A stretch of DNA of 64,000 nucleotides from Sulfuritalea hydrogenivorans sk43H (GTDB taxonomy: Bacteria > Pseudomonadota > Gammaproteobacteria > Burkholderiales > Rhodocyclaceae). The position numbers were made by a program, and so were the translations under genes. Below, piece by piece: positions 48,758-58,940 of the stretch. Numbering within the stretch: the stretch's first letter is position 1; every line of letters begins with the position of its first letter. The notes beneath the pieces were generated by a model that was given only the letters and a program-made list of their open reading frames with translations, did no database searches and was not told the origin of the DNA. The stretch spans positions 1,364,001-1,428,000 of the forward strand of contig NZ_AP012547.1 in assembly GCF_000828635.1 (NCBI RefSeq). Direction: 5' to 3'.

Positions 48758-48772
48758 TTTCAAGAGGTTCTC

Positions 48773-49123
48773 ATGGAACTGTTGCATACAATCATTCTGA
48801 CCGTGCACATCATTGCCGGTCTCAGCGTAATCGGCTTCGTCCTGATTCAGCATGGCAAGGGCGCGGACATGGGCGCGGCCTTCGGCAGCGGAGCCTCGGG
48901 CAGCCTGTTCGGCGCGACCGGCTCCGCCAATTTCCTGTCGCGCGTGACGGCGGTGCTTGCCGCCGTGTTCTTCGTGACCAGCCTCGGGCTTTCCTATATC
49001 GCCACGTCGCGTCCCAAGGTATCGGGCAGCGTGATGGATTCGGCTCCCGTGCAGGCGGTTCCCGCTGCTCCGGTGCAGACGCCGGCAGCGCCTGACTCGA
49101 AGGCCAAGGACATTCCGAAATAA
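48773..49123 (+). CDS. secG: Protein-export membrane protein SecG
   Basis: An accessory subunit of the SecYEG translocon. It has 116 residues and two transmembrane helices (about 5-25 and 55-73) joined by the conserved HGKGADMGAAFGSGASGSLFG loop. The C-terminal 40 residues are Pro/Ala/Val-rich. It is 15 bp after tpiA. A T-run at 49148-49154 beyond it follows only a weak hairpin. Confidence 0.95.
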   Translation: MELLHTIILTVHIIAGLSVIGFVLIQHGKGADMGAAFGSGASGSLFGATGSANFLSRVTAVLAAVFFVTSLGLSYIATSRPKVSGSVMDSAPVQAVPAAPVQTPAAPDSKAKDIPK

Positions 49124-49165
49124 TTCAGTCAAGCTTCGATCGATAGATTTTTTTGTTGCGGCGCA

Positions 49166-49193
49166 TTAATGAGTCAATGGCTTGTTATATAAT
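49166..49193 (+). promoter_or_regulatory. Promoter for tRNA-Leu
   Basis: TTAATG (49166-49171) and TATAAT (49188-49193) with a 16-bp spacer, followed by a GC-rich GTCGCTCCCGC discriminator that would suit stringent control of a tRNA gene. The mature tRNA begins 27 bp after the -10. Transcription could continue into nuoA. Confidence 0.55.
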
Positions 49194-49219
49194 TTGCGTC
49201 GCTCCCGCAGTAACGAATT

Positions 49220-49304
49220 GCCGACGTGGTGAAATTGGTAGACACGCTATCTTGAGGGGGTAGTGGCGCAAGCTGTGTGAGTTCGAGTCTCACCGTCGGC
49301 ACCA
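49220..49304 (+). tRNA. tRNA-Leu (anticodon GAG)
   Basis: An 85-nt class II tRNA with an encoded CCA end. The acceptor stem GCCGACG pairs with CGTCGGC, the D-arm contains TGGTAGACAC, the anticodon GAG is at 49254-49256 in the loop TTGAGGG, a long variable arm follows and the T-loop is GTTCGAGTC. It reads CUC/CUU leucine codons. Confidence 0.97.
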
Positions 49305-49413
49305 GGAATTTGGGCAGTAGCAGAGCAGCAAATAGTAGTCGAGCGTCGGTTGTCTTGCGGAGCATTGCGGGCTGGCCGGTCAACCGAAACGAGTGTAGTG
49401 GCTTGCCACCAAA

Positions 49414-49788
49414 ATGCTGGATAATTACTTCCCGATCCTCGTCTTTGTTCTAGTGGGCCTCGCCTTCGGGTGCGCACCCATTCTTCTGGGTTGGTTGGTA
49501 GCACCCAATCATCCCGACAGCGAAAAGCTGTCTGCCTTCGAATGCGGTTTTGCTCCCTTCGAAGACGCGCGCATGAAGTTCGATGTGCGCTACTACCTGA
49601 TTGCAATCCTCTTCATCCTGTTCGATCTTGAAATCGCGTTCCTTTTCCCGTGGGCGACGATCTTCAAGGAGATCGTCAATACCGACGCGGTGAAGATGTT
49701 CGGTTTCGTCGAGATGTTCGTGTTTATCGGCATCCTCGTCATTGGCTACGTGTATGCGTGGGCCAAGGGCGCGCTGGACTGGGAGTGA
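49414..49788 (+). CDS. nuoA: NADH-quinone oxidoreductase subunit A
   Basis: A membrane subunit of complex I. It has 124 residues, three predicted helices, and the conserved loop [22 protein letters not shown] followed by [14 protein letters not shown]. The Shine-Dalgarno before ATG 49414 is weak, and a small GTGGC/GCCAC hairpin precedes it. It is the first gene of the nuo operon. Confidence 0.97.
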   Translation: MLDNYFPILVFVLVGLAFGCAPILLGWLVAPNHPDSEKLSAFECGFAPFEDARMKFDVRYYLIAILFILFDLEIAFLFPWATIFKEIVNTDAVKMFGFVEMFVFIGILVIGYVYAWAKGALDWE

Positions 49789-49795
49789 GCGGCGC

Positions 49796-50272
49796 ATGAG
49801 CATCGAAGGCATCCTGCAGGAAGGCTTCGTCACCACGTCGCTGGACAAGATCATCAACTGGACGCGCACCGGTTCGATGTGGCCGATGACCTTCGGCCTC
49901 GCCTGTTGCGCCATCGAAATGATCCACGCCGGCTGCTCGCGCTATGACCTCGACCGCTTCGGCATCGTTTTCCGCCCCAGCCCGAGGCAAAGCGACGTGA
50001 TGATCGTCGCCGGAACGCTGACCAACAAGATGGCGCCGGCCCTGCGCAAGGTTTATGACCAGATGGCCGAGCCGCGCTGGGTGCTGTCCATGGGCTCCTG
50101 CGCCAACGGAGGCGGTTATTACCACTACTCGTATTCGGTGGTGCGCGGCGTTGATCGTATCGTTCCCGTCGATGTCTATGTGCCGGGATGCCCGCCCACA
50201 GCGGAAGCGCTGCTGTATGGCCTGATCCAGCTGCAGAGCAAGATTCGTCGCACCACCACCATCGCCCGCTGA
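49796..50272 (+). CDS. nuoB: NADH-quinone oxidoreductase subunit B
   Basis: Holds the N2 [4Fe-4S] cluster, the last one before quinone. It has 158 residues. Cluster cysteines lie in LACCAIEM (37-38), [10 protein letters not shown] and VPGCPP. ATG 49796 begins [11 protein letters not shown], the usual N-terminus; a longer frame would overlap nuoA. Confidence 0.97.
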   Translation: MSIEGILQEGFVTTSLDKIINWTRTGSMWPMTFGLACCAIEMIHAGCSRYDLDRFGIVFRPSPRQSDVMIVAGTLTNKMAPALRKVYDQMAEPRWVLSMGSCANGGGYYHYSYSVVRGVDRIVPVDVYVPGCPPTAEALLYGLIQLQSKIRRTTTIAR

Positions 50273-50289
50273 CCTGATCGCCCCATCCC

Positions 50290-50892
50290 ATGAGCGCCAA
50301 ACTGGAACGTCTTTGCAGGCAACTGAAGGAAAGCTTTGGTGATCGCATCGGAGAGCCGGTCCTCTCACTGGGCGAATTGACCGTCGCAATCCCCGCTGAA
50401 AACTATCTCGACGTAATGCGTCAGCTGCGTGACGATCCTGCTTTTCGTTTCGAGCAGTTGATGGACCTCAGCGGCATCGATTACTCCGAATTCACGGGCT
50501 ATCAGGGCAAGCGCTTTGCGGCCGTCAGCCAGTTGCTGTCGCTCACCCACAACTGGCGTTTGCGCGTCAAGGTTTTCGCCGTGGATGACGAGTTTCCGAT
50601 AGTGGCTTCGGTGATGGACATCTGGAACGTGGCCAACTGGTACGAACGCGAGGCTTTTGACCTGTTCGGCATTCATTTCGAAGGTCATGTCGATCTGCGC
50701 CGCATCCTGACCGACTACGGCTTCGTTGGCCATCCCTTCCGCAAGGATTTTCCGATTTCGGGTTATGTCGAGATGCGCTACGACCCCGAGCAGGCGCGGG
50801 TGATCTACCAGCCCGTGACCATCGAGCCGCGCGAAGTCACGCCGCGCATCGTGCGCGAAGAAACCTACGCAAAGGGCGGCGGCCGTGGCTGA
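50290..50892 (+). CDS. nuoC: NADH-quinone oxidoreductase subunit C
   Basis: A peripheral-arm subunit of 200 residues. It has the family motif [16 protein letters not shown]-like region ([21 protein letters not shown]) and GHPFRKDFP. Separate from nuoD here, unlike the fused nuoCD of enterics. It overlaps nuoD by 8 bp. Confidence 0.97.
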   Translation: MSAKLERLCRQLKESFGDRIGEPVLSLGELTVAIPAENYLDVMRQLRDDPAFRFEQLMDLSGIDYSEFTGYQGKRFAAVSQLLSLTHNWRLRVKVFAVDDEFPIVASVMDIWNVANWYEREAFDLFGIHFEGHVDLRRILTDYGFVGHPFRKDFPISGYVEMRYDPEQARVIYQPVTIEPREVTPRIVREETYAKGGGRG

Positions 50893-52138
50893 CATCAAGA
50901 ACTACACCATCAATTTCGGTCCGCAGCATCCGGCGGCGCATGGCGTCTTGCGCCTGGTGCTGGAACTGGATGGCGAAGTCATTGTCCGCGCCGATCCGCA
51001 CATCGGCCTGCTGCATCGCGGTACCGAGAAGCTTGCCGAGACGCGCACCTGGCTGCAGACGCTGCCTTACATGGATCGCCTCGACTACACGTCGATGATT
51101 CCCAGCGAGCACGCCTACTGCCTCGCCGTGGAGCGTCTGCTGGGCGTCGAGGTGCCGATCCGCGCCCAGTACATTCGCGTCATGATGGACGAAGTGACGC
51201 GCATCAAGAATCACCTGCTCAACATCGGCACCCACGCGCTGGACATCGGTGCCATGACCATGGTGCTCTATACCTTCCGCGAACGCGAGGATCTGTTCGA
51301 CGTGCTCGAGGCGATCACCGGCATCCGCATGCACGGCGCCTACTATCGTCCCGGTGGCGTCTATCGCGATCTGCCCGGCCAGATGCCGAAGTACCAGGAA
51401 AACCGCTTCAAGAACGCGCAGACGGTGAAGGAACTCAACGAGCCGCGCAACGGGTCGCTGCTGGACTTCCTGGAAGACTTCACCGAGCGTTTCCCGGTAT
51501 ATCTGAGCGAGTACCACACCCTGCTGACCGACAACCGGATATGGAAGCAGCGTACCGTCGGCATCGGCGTCGTCAGCCCGGAACGCGCCCTGCAACTCGG
51601 CTTCAGCGGTGCGATGCTGCGCGGTTCCGGCGTTGAGTGGGATCTTCGCAAGAAGCAGCCTTATGAGGTTTATGACCGCCTCGATTTTGATATTCCGGTC
51701 GGCGTCAATGGCGACACCTACGACCGCTATCTGGTGCGCATGGAAGAGATGGCGCAGGCCAACCGCATCATCAAGCAATGCATCGATTGGCTGCGCAAGA
51801 ATCCGGGCCCCGTCATCACCGACGATCACAAGGTCGCGCCGCCGCGCCGCGAAAAGATGAAGGGCAGCATGGAAGAGTTGATCCATCATTTCAAGCTCTT
51901 CTCCGAGGGCATGCACGTCCCGGCCGGCGAAGCCTATGTCGCCATCGAGCATCCCAAGGGCGAGATGGGCGTCTGGGCGGTATCGGACGGCGCCAACAAG
52001 CCTTACCGCATCAAGCTGCATACCGCAGGAATTCCGCATCTGGCCGCCACCGATGAAATGTGTCGTGGCCACATGCTGGCCGATGCCACCGCCGTGATCG
52101 GTACCATCGATCTGGTGCTTGGCGACGTTGACAGATAG
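50885..52138 (+). CDS. nuoD: NADH-quinone oxidoreductase subunit D
   Basis: A 417-residue peripheral subunit that forms the quinone pocket with NuoB. Its N-terminus has [21 protein letters not shown], and HRGTEKLAE follows. It starts at GTG 50885 inside the nuoC end. ATG is absent at the expected place, so the GTG start is supported by alignment to the conserved N-terminus. Confidence 0.97.
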   Translation: MADIKNYTINFGPQHPAAHGVLRLVLELDGEVIVRADPHIGLLHRGTEKLAETRTWLQTLPYMDRLDYTSMIPSEHAYCLAVERLLGVEVPIRAQYIRVMMDEVTRIKNHLLNIGTHALDIGAMTMVLYTFREREDLFDVLEAITGIRMHGAYYRPGGVYRDLPGQMPKYQENRFKNAQTVKELNEPRNGSLLDFLEDFTERFPVYLSEYHTLLTDNRIWKQRTVGIGVVSPERALQLGFSGAMLRGSGVEWDLRKKQPYEVYDRLDFDIPVGVNGDTYDRYLVRMEEMAQANRIIKQCIDWLRKNPGPVITDDHKVAPPRREKMKGSMEELIHHFKLFSEGMHVPAGEAYVAIEHPKGEMGVWAVSDGANKPYRIKLHTAGIPHLAATDEMCRGHMLADATAVIGTIDLVLGDVDR

Positions 52139-52146
52139 ACCGCCGC

Positions 52147-52638
52147 ATGAATATCGATTACGACACGTTGAGCCCCGAAGCCCTGGCAAAGATCGACCGC
52201 GAGGTTGCCAAGTATCCGGCCGATCAGAAGCAGTCCGCGGTGATGGCGGCGCTGGTGATCGCCCAGGACGAAAAAGGCTGGCTGCCCAAGGAAACCATCG
52301 CCGCGGTGGCTGAATACCTCGGCATGGCGCCGATGGCCGCCTACGAAGTGGCGAGTTTCTACAACATGTACGACCTGCACCCGGTCGGCAAGTACAAGGT
52401 CACGGTCTGCACCAATCTGCCCTGCGCCCTGTCCGGTGGCGTGCATGCCGCCGATTACGTCAAGGAAAAGCTCGGCATCGATTTCAACGAGACCACCCCT
52501 GACGGCAAGTTCACCCTGAAGGAAGGCGAGTGCATGGGCGCCTGCGGCGACGCACCCGTCATGCTGGTGAACAACAAGCGCATGTGCAGCTTCATGCTGC
52601 CCGAGCAGATCGACGCGCTGTTGGCGGAGTGCAAATGA
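52147..52638 (+). CDS. nuoE: NADH-quinone oxidoreductase subunit E
   Basis: Carries the N1a [2Fe-2S] cluster. It has 163 residues, with the thioredoxin-like domain cysteines in VCTNLPCAL and [10 protein letters not shown]. It lies 8 bp after nuoD. Confidence 0.96.
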   Translation: MNIDYDTLSPEALAKIDREVAKYPADQKQSAVMAALVIAQDEKGWLPKETIAAVAEYLGMAPMAAYEVASFYNMYDLHPVGKYKVTVCTNLPCALSGGVHAADYVKEKLGIDFNETTPDGKFTLKEGECMGACGDAPVMLVNNKRMCSFMLPEQIDALLAECK

Positions 52639-52642
52639 ATAT

Positions 52643-52713
52643 GGCCCCCCACGCTCACATTCGTTCGCTGCCCCCCACGGGGGGGCGCACTTCTCCTTGG
52701 GGCGGCCCGGCGG
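52643..52713. repeat. REP-like GC hairpin inside the nuo operon
   Basis: The 82-bp gap between nuoE and nuoF is filled by a C-run/G-run element: CCCCCCACG, TTCGTTCGC, then GCCCCCC-AC-GGGGGGGC (52670-52686) and CTTGGGGCGGCCCGGCGG. Its core matches the repeat at 8300-8316. Its end supplies the nuoF Shine-Dalgarno (GGAGG). Confidence 0.65.
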
Positions 52714-52720
52714 AGGCGTC

Positions 52721-54052
52721 ATGGCTCTGATCGACACCATCAATCCGCTGCTGACCACTGGCTGGGCCAAGGGTGACGCCGGCTGGAGCCTCAAGGATTA
52801 CGAAGCGCGCGGCGGTTATGCACAATTGAAGCGCGTGCTTTCCAGCAAGATGACCCAAGACGACCTGATTGCCGAGGTCAAGAAGTCGGTGCTGCGCGGC
52901 CGCGGTGGCGCCGGCTTCCCGACCGGCCTCAAGTGGAGCTTCATGCCCAAGGCAGCCCCGGTGAAGTACGTCGTCTGCAATACCGACGAAGGCGAGCCGG
53001 GAACCTTCAAGGATCGCGACCTGATGCGCTTCGATCCGCATTCGGTGATCGAAGGCATGATCATTGCCGGCTATGCGGTCGGCGCCAAAACTGGCTACAA
53101 CTATATCCACGGCGAGATCTTCGAAATCTACCAGCGTTTCGAAGAGGCCCTCGACCAGGCCCGCGCCGCCGGCTATCTGGGCAACAACATCCTCGGCTCC
53201 GACTTCAGCTTCGACCTGTTCGCGCATCACGGCTGGGGCGCCTACATCTGCGGCGAGGAAACCGGCCTGCTCGAATCCATCGAGGGCAAGAAGGGCCAGC
53301 CGCGCTACAAGCCGCCCTTCCCGGCGAACTTCGGCCTCTACGGCAAGCCGACCACGATAAACAACACCGAAACCTTTGCCGCGATTCCCTTCATCCTCGG
53401 CATGGGCGGCGAGGCCTACCTCAACCTGGGCAAGCCCAACAACGGCGGCACCAAGCTGTTCTCGGTGTCCGGCCACGTCAATCGTCCCGGCAACTACGAA
53501 GTCCCGATGGGTACGCCCTTCGCCAAGCTGCTGGAAATGGCCGGCGGCATGCGCGGCGGCCGCAAGCTCAAGGCGGTGATTCCCGGTGGCTCCTCGGCTC
53601 CGGTATTACCCGCGGACATCATGATGGATTGCACCATGGACTACGACTCGATCGCCAAGGCCGGTTCCATGCTCGGTTCCGGCGCGGTGATCGTGATGGA
53701 CGAGACTGTGTGCATGGTCAAGGCGCTGGAGCGCCTGTCCTACTTTTACTACGAAGAATCCTGCGGCCAATGCACGCCATGCCGCGAGGGCAGCGGCTGG
53801 CTGTACCGCGTCGTGCATCGCATCGAGCACGGCGAGGGCCGTCCGGAAGACCTCGACCTCCTGAATCGCGTCACCGACAACATGATGGGCAAAACCATTT
53901 GTGCGCTGGCCGATGCTGCCGCGTTTCCGGTGCGCAGTTTCATCAAGCATTTCAAGAGCGAATTCGAATATCACATCGAGAACAAGAAGTGTCTCGTCGA
54001 TCCCGCCGTGCAGCGCGCGGGTAGCGGCTTCTTCAAGGCAGGGGCGGCGTAA
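52721..54052 (+). CDS. nuoF: NADH-quinone oxidoreductase subunit F
   Basis: The NADH- and FMN-binding subunit with the N3 [4Fe-4S] cluster. It has 443 residues. The NADH-binding loop is [13 protein letters not shown], the FMN loop [15 protein letters not shown], and the cluster site [14 protein letters not shown] 52721 is preceded by GGAGG. It overlaps nuoG by 1 bp. Confidence 0.97.
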   Translation: MALIDTINPLLTTGWAKGDAGWSLKDYEARGGYAQLKRVLSSKMTQDDLIAEVKKSVLRGRGGAGFPTGLKWSFMPKAAPVKYVVCNTDEGEPGTFKDRDLMRFDPHSVIEGMIIAGYAVGAKTGYNYIHGEIFEIYQRFEEALDQARAAGYLGNNILGSDFSFDLFAHHGWGAYICGEETGLLESIEGKKGQPRYKPPFPANFGLYGKPTTINNTETFAAIPFILGMGGEAYLNLGKPNNGGTKLFSVSGHVNRPGNYEVPMGTPFAKLLEMAGGMRGGRKLKAVIPGGSSAPVLPADIMMDCTMDYDSIAKAGSMLGSGAVIVMDETVCMVKALERLSYFYYEESCGQCTPCREGSGWLYRVVHRIEHGEGRPEDLDLLNRVTDNMMGKTICALADAAAFPVRSFIKHFKSEFEYHIENKKCLVDPAVQRAGSGFFKAGAA

Positions 54053-56403
54053 TGGTCGAGATCGAGATCGACGGCAAGACGCTGCAGGTCGCTGACGGCA
54101 GCACCATCATCGAGGCGGCCCACCAGTTGGGTACCTACATTCCGCACTTCTGCTATCACAAGAAGCTGTCCATCGCGGCCAACTGCCGCATGTGCCTGGT
54201 CCAGGTGGAAAAGGCGCCGAAGCCGATGCCGGCCTGCGCCACGCCCGTGACCAACGGCATGAAGGTATTCACCCATTCGGAACTGGCGGTCAAGGCACAG
54301 AAGGCCGTGATGGAGTTCCTGCTGATCAACCACCCGCTGGATTGCCCGATCTGCGATCAGGGCGGCGAGTGCCAGTTGCAGGATCTCGCGGTCGGCTACG
54401 GCGAATCCGCGTCAAAGTACGAAGAGGAAAAGCGCGTCGTGCCGGACAAGGATCTCGGTCCGCTGGTGTCGACCGACATGACCCGCTGCATCAACTGCAC
54501 GCGGTGCATCCGGTTCACCGCCGAGATTGCCGGCTTCATGGAACTCGGCCAGTCCTACCGCGGCGAGCGCGCCGAAGTCATGCCCTTCATCGGCAAGACG
54601 GTGGATACCGAACTCTCCGGCAACATCATCGACCTGTGCCCGGTCGGTGCGCTGACTTCCAAGCCCTTCCGCTTCTCCGCCCGTACCTGGGAGCTGTCCC
54701 GGCGCAAGTCGGTGAGCCCGCATGACGGCCTCGGCAGCAACCTGATCGTGCAGACCAAGCACGACAAGGTGATGCGCGTGCTGCCGCTGGAAAATGAGGA
54801 TATCAACGAGTGCTGGCTGACCGACAAGGAGCGCTTCTCCTATCAGGGCCTCAACTCCCAAGGTGACAATGGGCGGCTGACGAAGCCGATGGTGAAGCAG
54901 GGCGGCGAATGGAAAGAGGTCGACTGGAGCGCCGCCCTCGATTACGCCGCGCACGCGCTGCGTGATGTGGCCAAGACCCACGGCGCGGCCGCGATCGGCG
55001 GGCTGGTGAGCCCCCACGCGACGCTGGAAGAAATGTACCTCGCACAGAAGCTGCTGCGCGGCCTTGGCAGCGAGAACATCGACTTCCGTTTGCGCCAGAG
55101 CGATTTTTCCGCCGACGGGCACCGCCGCGGCACACCCTGGCTGGGCATGAAGATCGCCGACATCAGCCGCCTCGATCGCGTGCTGGTGGTGGGCTCCTTC
55201 CTGCGCAAGGATCATCCGCTGATTGCCCAGCGTCTGCGCCAGTCGGCCAAGCGCGGCGCGCAGGTCAGCGTCCTGCACAGTGCTGATGACGACCTGCTGA
55301 TCAAGCTGGCGGCGCGCGCCATTGCCGCGCCGTCACACCTGCCCGCCGTGCTGGCGCAAGTGGTCAAGGCCGTGTGCCAGATCAAGGGCGTCGCGGCCGA
55401 CGCGGCCCTCGCTGGCGTCACGATATCGGCCGAGGCGCAAGCCATCGCCCAGAGCCTGGCTTCCGGCAGTAATACGGGAGTGCTCCTCGGCAACTTTGCC
55501 CAGCAGCATCCGCAGGCGGCCACGCTGCAGTCTCTCGGCCAGCAACTGGCGTCTGCTCTCGGCGGCAGCGTCGGTTTCCTTGGCGAAGCGGCCAACAGCG
55601 TTGGTGGCTATGTCGCCAAGGCAGTGCCCGGCGTCTCCGGATTGAACGCCTCGGCAATGCTGAAAGACCTGCGCCAGGCCTATGTGGTGGTCGGCGCCGA
55701 AGCGGAACTCGATTGCGCCGACGGCGCACAGGCGCTGGCGGCACTGGGCAAGGCTGCCGTGACCGTGGTGCTGACGCCCTTCAAGTCGCAGGCCATGCTC
55801 GACTATGCGGCGGTACTGCTGCCGGTATCGCCGTTCACCGAAACCTCGGGCACTTTCGTCAATACCGAAGGTCGCGTGCAGAGTTTCTATGCTGCCACCA
55901 AGCCGCTGGGCGATGCCCGTCCGGCGTGGAAGGTGTTGCGTGTGCTCGGCAACCTGCTCCAGGTGGCCGGTTTCGAATACAACAGCAGCGAAGAGGTACG
56001 TGCCGAAGCGCTGGGCGGACAGCCCGTGTTCGTTTCCGGCCTGGACAACGGCATCGATGGCATTGCGCTGAACCTGACGGCAACGGTCAATGGTCTGGAA
56101 CGCATTGCCGATGTGCCGATCCATTTTGCCGATGCGCTGGTGCGGCGTGCTCCGGCCCTGCAGCAGGCAGCCGATTCCGCGGCGCCGAGCGCGCGCATGA
56201 ATGCCGCGACGCTGAACAAGCTGGGTGTCGCTGCGGGCGACAAGCTGAAAGTGAAAGTCGGCGCTGGCGGCACGGCGACCGTGACGCTGGCCGCCGAGCT
56301 CGATGCCGGCCTGCCTGATGGCACCGTGCGTGTCGCCGCGGCTCACGCCGACACGCTGGCGCTGGGTGCGATGTCTGCCGTTCTGAGCGTGGAGAAGGCG
56401 TGA
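54052..56403 (+). CDS. nuoG: NADH-quinone oxidoreductase subunit G
   Basis: The largest subunit of the NADH module (783 residues). The N-terminal [2Fe-2S] cysteines ([17 protein letters not shown]), [14 protein letters not shown] and [11 protein letters not shown] motifs carry further clusters. The C-terminal molybdopterin-oxidoreductase-like domain follows. It overlaps nuoH by 1 bp. Confidence 0.97.
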   Translation: MVEIEIDGKTLQVADGSTIIEAAHQLGTYIPHFCYHKKLSIAANCRMCLVQVEKAPKPMPACATPVTNGMKVFTHSELAVKAQKAVMEFLLINHPLDCPICDQGGECQLQDLAVGYGESASKYEEEKRVVPDKDLGPLVSTDMTRCINCTRCIRFTAEIAGFMELGQSYRGERAEVMPFIGKTVDTELSGNIIDLCPVGALTSKPFRFSARTWELSRRKSVSPHDGLGSNLIVQTKHDKVMRVLPLENEDINECWLTDKERFSYQGLNSQGDNGRLTKPMVKQGGEWKEVDWSAALDYAAHALRDVAKTHGAAAIGGLVSPHATLEEMYLAQKLLRGLGSENIDFRLRQSDFSADGHRRGTPWLGMKIADISRLDRVLVVGSFLRKDHPLIAQRLRQSAKRGAQVSVLHSADDDLLIKLAARAIAAPSHLPAVLAQVVKAVCQIKGVAADAALAGVTISAEAQAIAQSLASGSNTGVLLGNFAQQHPQAATLQSLGQQLASALGGSVGFLGEAANSVGGYVAKAVPGVSGLNASAMLKDLRQAYVVVGAEAELDCADGAQALAALGKAAVTVVLTPFKSQAMLDYAAVLLPVSPFTETSGTFVNTEGRVQSFYAATKPLGDARPAWKVLRVLGNLLQVAGFEYNSSEEVRAEALGGQPVFVSGLDNGIDGIALNLTATVNGLERIADVPIHFADALVRRAPALQQAADSAAPSARMNAATLNKLGVAAGDKLKVKVGAGGTATVTLAAELDAGLPDGTVRVAAAHADTLALGAMSAVLSVEKA

Positions 56404-57476
56404 TGGAAGCGATGATCGTTCCCTTCCTCGAAAGCTCGCTGGGCTCCCTGTGGCCGCTGGTCAAGCCGGTGTGGCCGCTGATCTGGACCCTCGCCAAGAT
56501 CGTCCTGATCCTCGCCCCGTTGATGCTGTCCGTCGCCTACCTGACTTTCTGGGAACGCAAGGTCATCGGCTGGATGCAGGTTCGCATCGGCCCCAACCGT
56601 GTCGGTCCGTGGGGCTTGCTGCAACCGATCGCCGACGGCCTGAAACTGTTCTTCAAGGAAGTGCTGTTCCCGACCGCCGCCGACAAGAAGCTGTTCGTGC
56701 TCGGCCCGATCATGGCCATCGCGCCGGCCCTGGCCTTGTGGGCGGTGATTCCGTTCTCGCCCGGATGGGTGCTGGCCAACGTCGATGCCGGCGTGCTGTA
56801 TCTGCTGGCCGTCAGTTCGGTCGGCGTCTACGGCATCATCATCGCCGGATGGGCGTCGAACTCGAAATACCCGTTCTTCGGCGCCATGCGCGCGACGGCG
56901 CAGATGATTTCCTATGAAGTCTCGATGGGACTGGCCCTGATCACCGTGCTGATGGTGTCGAGCAGCCTCAACCTGACGGACATCGTCAATGCCCAGGGCA
57001 AGGGCCAGTTTGCCGGCTACGGCCTCGGCGTGCTTTCCTGGAACTGGCTGCCGCTGCTGCCGATGTTCGCGGTCTACCTGATTTCCGGCGTGGCCGAAAC
57101 CAACCGCGCACCGTTCGACGTGGTCGAAGGTGAATCGGAAATCGTCGCCGGCCACATGGTCGAATATTCGGGCATGGCCTTCGCGATGTTCTTCCTCGCC
57201 GAATACGCCAACATGATCCTGATCTCGGCGATGGTCTCGATCTTCTTCCTCGGCGGCTGGTTGTCCCCGCTCGGCTTCCTGCCCGACGGCTTCCACTGGA
57301 TGGCGGCCAAGATGGCGGCGATCCTGTTCTTCTTCCTCTGGATTCGTGCCACCTTCCCGCGCTATCGCTATGACCAGATCATGCGCCTGGGCTGGAAGGT
57401 GTTCGTGCCGCTGACGCTGGTGTGGATTCTGGTGGTGGGCGTCTGGATGATGTCGCCGCTGACCATCTGGAAATAG
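56403..57476 (+). CDS. nuoH: NADH-quinone oxidoreductase subunit H
   Basis: A membrane subunit at the quinone entry site. It has 357 residues and about eight helices. The conserved [21 protein letters not shown] and the EXXXE-type loop [16 protein letters not shown] are present. ATG 56403 overlaps the nuoG stop; a GTG one codon earlier is disregarded. Confidence 0.97.
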   Translation: MEAMIVPFLESSLGSLWPLVKPVWPLIWTLAKIVLILAPLMLSVAYLTFWERKVIGWMQVRIGPNRVGPWGLLQPIADGLKLFFKEVLFPTAADKKLFVLGPIMAIAPALALWAVIPFSPGWVLANVDAGVLYLLAVSSVGVYGIIIAGWASNSKYPFFGAMRATAQMISYEVSMGLALITVLMVSSSLNLTDIVNAQGKGQFAGYGLGVLSWNWLPLLPMFAVYLISGVAETNRAPFDVVEGESEIVAGHMVEYSGMAFAMFFLAEYANMILISAMVSIFFLGGWLSPLGFLPDGFHWMAAKMAAILFFFLWIRATFPRYRYDQIMRLGWKVFVPLTLVWILVVGVWMMSPLTIWK

Positions 57477-57491
57477 GACCGGGAGATCACC

Positions 57492-57977
57492 ATGGGTGCA
57501 AGAGATTTCATTGGTAGCCTGTTCCTCAAGGAACTGTTCAAGGGCATGGCGGTCACCGGCCGCTACATGTTCGCGCGCAAGATCACAGTACAGTATCCGG
57601 AAGAGAAGACCCCGCAAAGCAACCGTTTCCGCGGCCTGCATGCGTTGCGCCGCTATCCCAACGGCGAGGAGCGCTGCATTGCCTGCAAGCTGTGCGAGGC
57701 GGTGTGCCCGGCGATGGCGATCACCATCGAATCCGCCGAGCGCGACGATGGCAGTCGTCGCACCACGCGCTACGACATCGACCTGACCAAGTGCATCTTC
57801 TGCGGTTTCTGCGAGGAAGCCTGTCCGGTCGACGCCATTGTCCAGACCCGCATTTTCGAATATCACGGCGAAGCGCGCGGCGACCTTTACTACACCAAGC
57901 AGATGCTGCTGGCCGTGGGCGACAAGAACGAAGCGCAGATCGCCGCCGATCGTGCGCAGGATGCCCCTTACCGCTGA
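57492..57977 (+). CDS. nuoI: NADH-quinone oxidoreductase subunit I
   Basis: Bears the N6a and N6b [4Fe-4S] clusters. It has 161 residues with two 4-Cys motifs: [12 protein letters not shown] and [12 protein letters not shown]. The N-terminal amphipathic helix docks to the membrane arm. The stop overlaps the nuoJ start. Confidence 0.97.
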   Translation: MGARDFIGSLFLKELFKGMAVTGRYMFARKITVQYPEEKTPQSNRFRGLHALRRYPNGEERCIACKLCEAVCPAMAITIESAERDDGSRRTTRYDIDLTKCIFCGFCEEACPVDAIVQTRIFEYHGEARGDLYYTKQMLLAVGDKNEAQIAADRAQDAPYR

Positions 57978-58624
57978 TGCCTGCCGACCCAGCCATGGAA
58001 TTCAAGACCATTCTTTTCTACATCTTCTCCGCAGTGACGGTATTTGCCGCGCTGCGGGTGATCACCGCGCGCAACCCGGTGCACGCCGCACTGTTCCTGG
58101 TGCTGGCCTTCTTCAACGTGGCGGGACTGTGGATGCTGCTGCAGGCCGAGTTTCTGGCGCTGGTGCTGATCATGGTCTATGTCGGCGCGGTGATGGTGCT
58201 GTTCCTCTTCGTGGTGATGATGCTCGACATCAACATCGAGCGCATGCGCCAGGGATTCTGGCGCAACCTGCCGATCGGCGGGCTGGTCGGCTTGCTGATG
58301 GTGGGCGAAATGGCCGTGGTGCTCTCCGGCCGCTATTTCGGCCTGGCGAATCTGCCGCCGCAGAACCTGCCGGCGAACTACAGCAACACCAAGGAACTGG
58401 CGCGGGTACTGTTCACCGATTACGCCTATCCCTTCGAAGTCGCCTCGGTCATCCTGCTGGTGGCCATCATCGCCGCGGTGATGCTGACGTTGCGGAGCCG
58501 CAAGGACAACAAGGCGATGCATCCGTCCGATCAGATCGCCGTCAAGGCCAGGGATCGCCTGCGCATCGTCAAGATGGCGCCCGAAGTCGAACTGCCCGTC
58601 CCGGCGGCGAAGGAAGGGGAGTAA
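57977..58624 (+). CDS. nuoJ: NADH-quinone oxidoreductase subunit J
   Basis: A membrane subunit of 215 residues with five predicted helices. The conserved region is LVLIMVYVGAVMVLFLFVVMM. The start is either ATG 57977, coupled to the nuoI stop as TGATG, or ATG 57995 (MEFKTILFY), which is closer to the family N-terminus; the first is used here. Confidence 0.94.
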   Translation: MPADPAMEFKTILFYIFSAVTVFAALRVITARNPVHAALFLVLAFFNVAGLWMLLQAEFLALVLIMVYVGAVMVLFLFVVMMLDINIERMRQGFWRNLPIGGLVGLLMVGEMAVVLSGRYFGLANLPPQNLPANYSNTKELARVLFTDYAYPFEVASVILLVAIIAAVMLTLRSRKDNKAMHPSDQIAVKARDRLRIVKMAPEVELPVPAAKEGE

Positions 58625-58627
58625 GCC

Positions 58628-58933
58628 ATGATCTCGCTTTCGCATTACCTGATCCTCGCCGCAATCCTGTTCTCGATCGGCATGGTCGGCATCTTCCTCA
58701 ACCGCAAGAACCTGATCGTGCTGCTGATGGCCATCGAACTGATGCTGCTGGCGGTGAATATCAATTTCGTCGCCTTCTCGCACTATCTCAACGACCTTTC
58801 GGGCCAGCTCTTCGTCTTTTTCATCCTCGTGGTTGCCGCCGCGGAGTCCGGCATCGGCCTCGCCATCCTGGTGGTGCTGTTCCGCAATCTGTCTTCCATC
58901 GATGTCGAAGACCTCGACACACTGAAGGGCTAG
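58628..58933 (+). CDS. nuoK: NADH-quinone oxidoreductase subunit K
   Basis: A 101-residue membrane subunit with three helices, containing the conserved Glu-bearing segment [20 protein letters not shown] and [16 protein letters not shown]. It is the family standard length. It is 3 bp after nuoJ. Confidence 0.97.
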   Translation: MISLSHYLILAAILFSIGMVGIFLNRKNLIVLLMAIELMLLAVNINFVAFSHYLNDLSGQLFVFFILVVAAAESGIGLAILVVLFRNLSSIDVEDLDTLKG

Positions 58934-58940
58934 CCGGACC

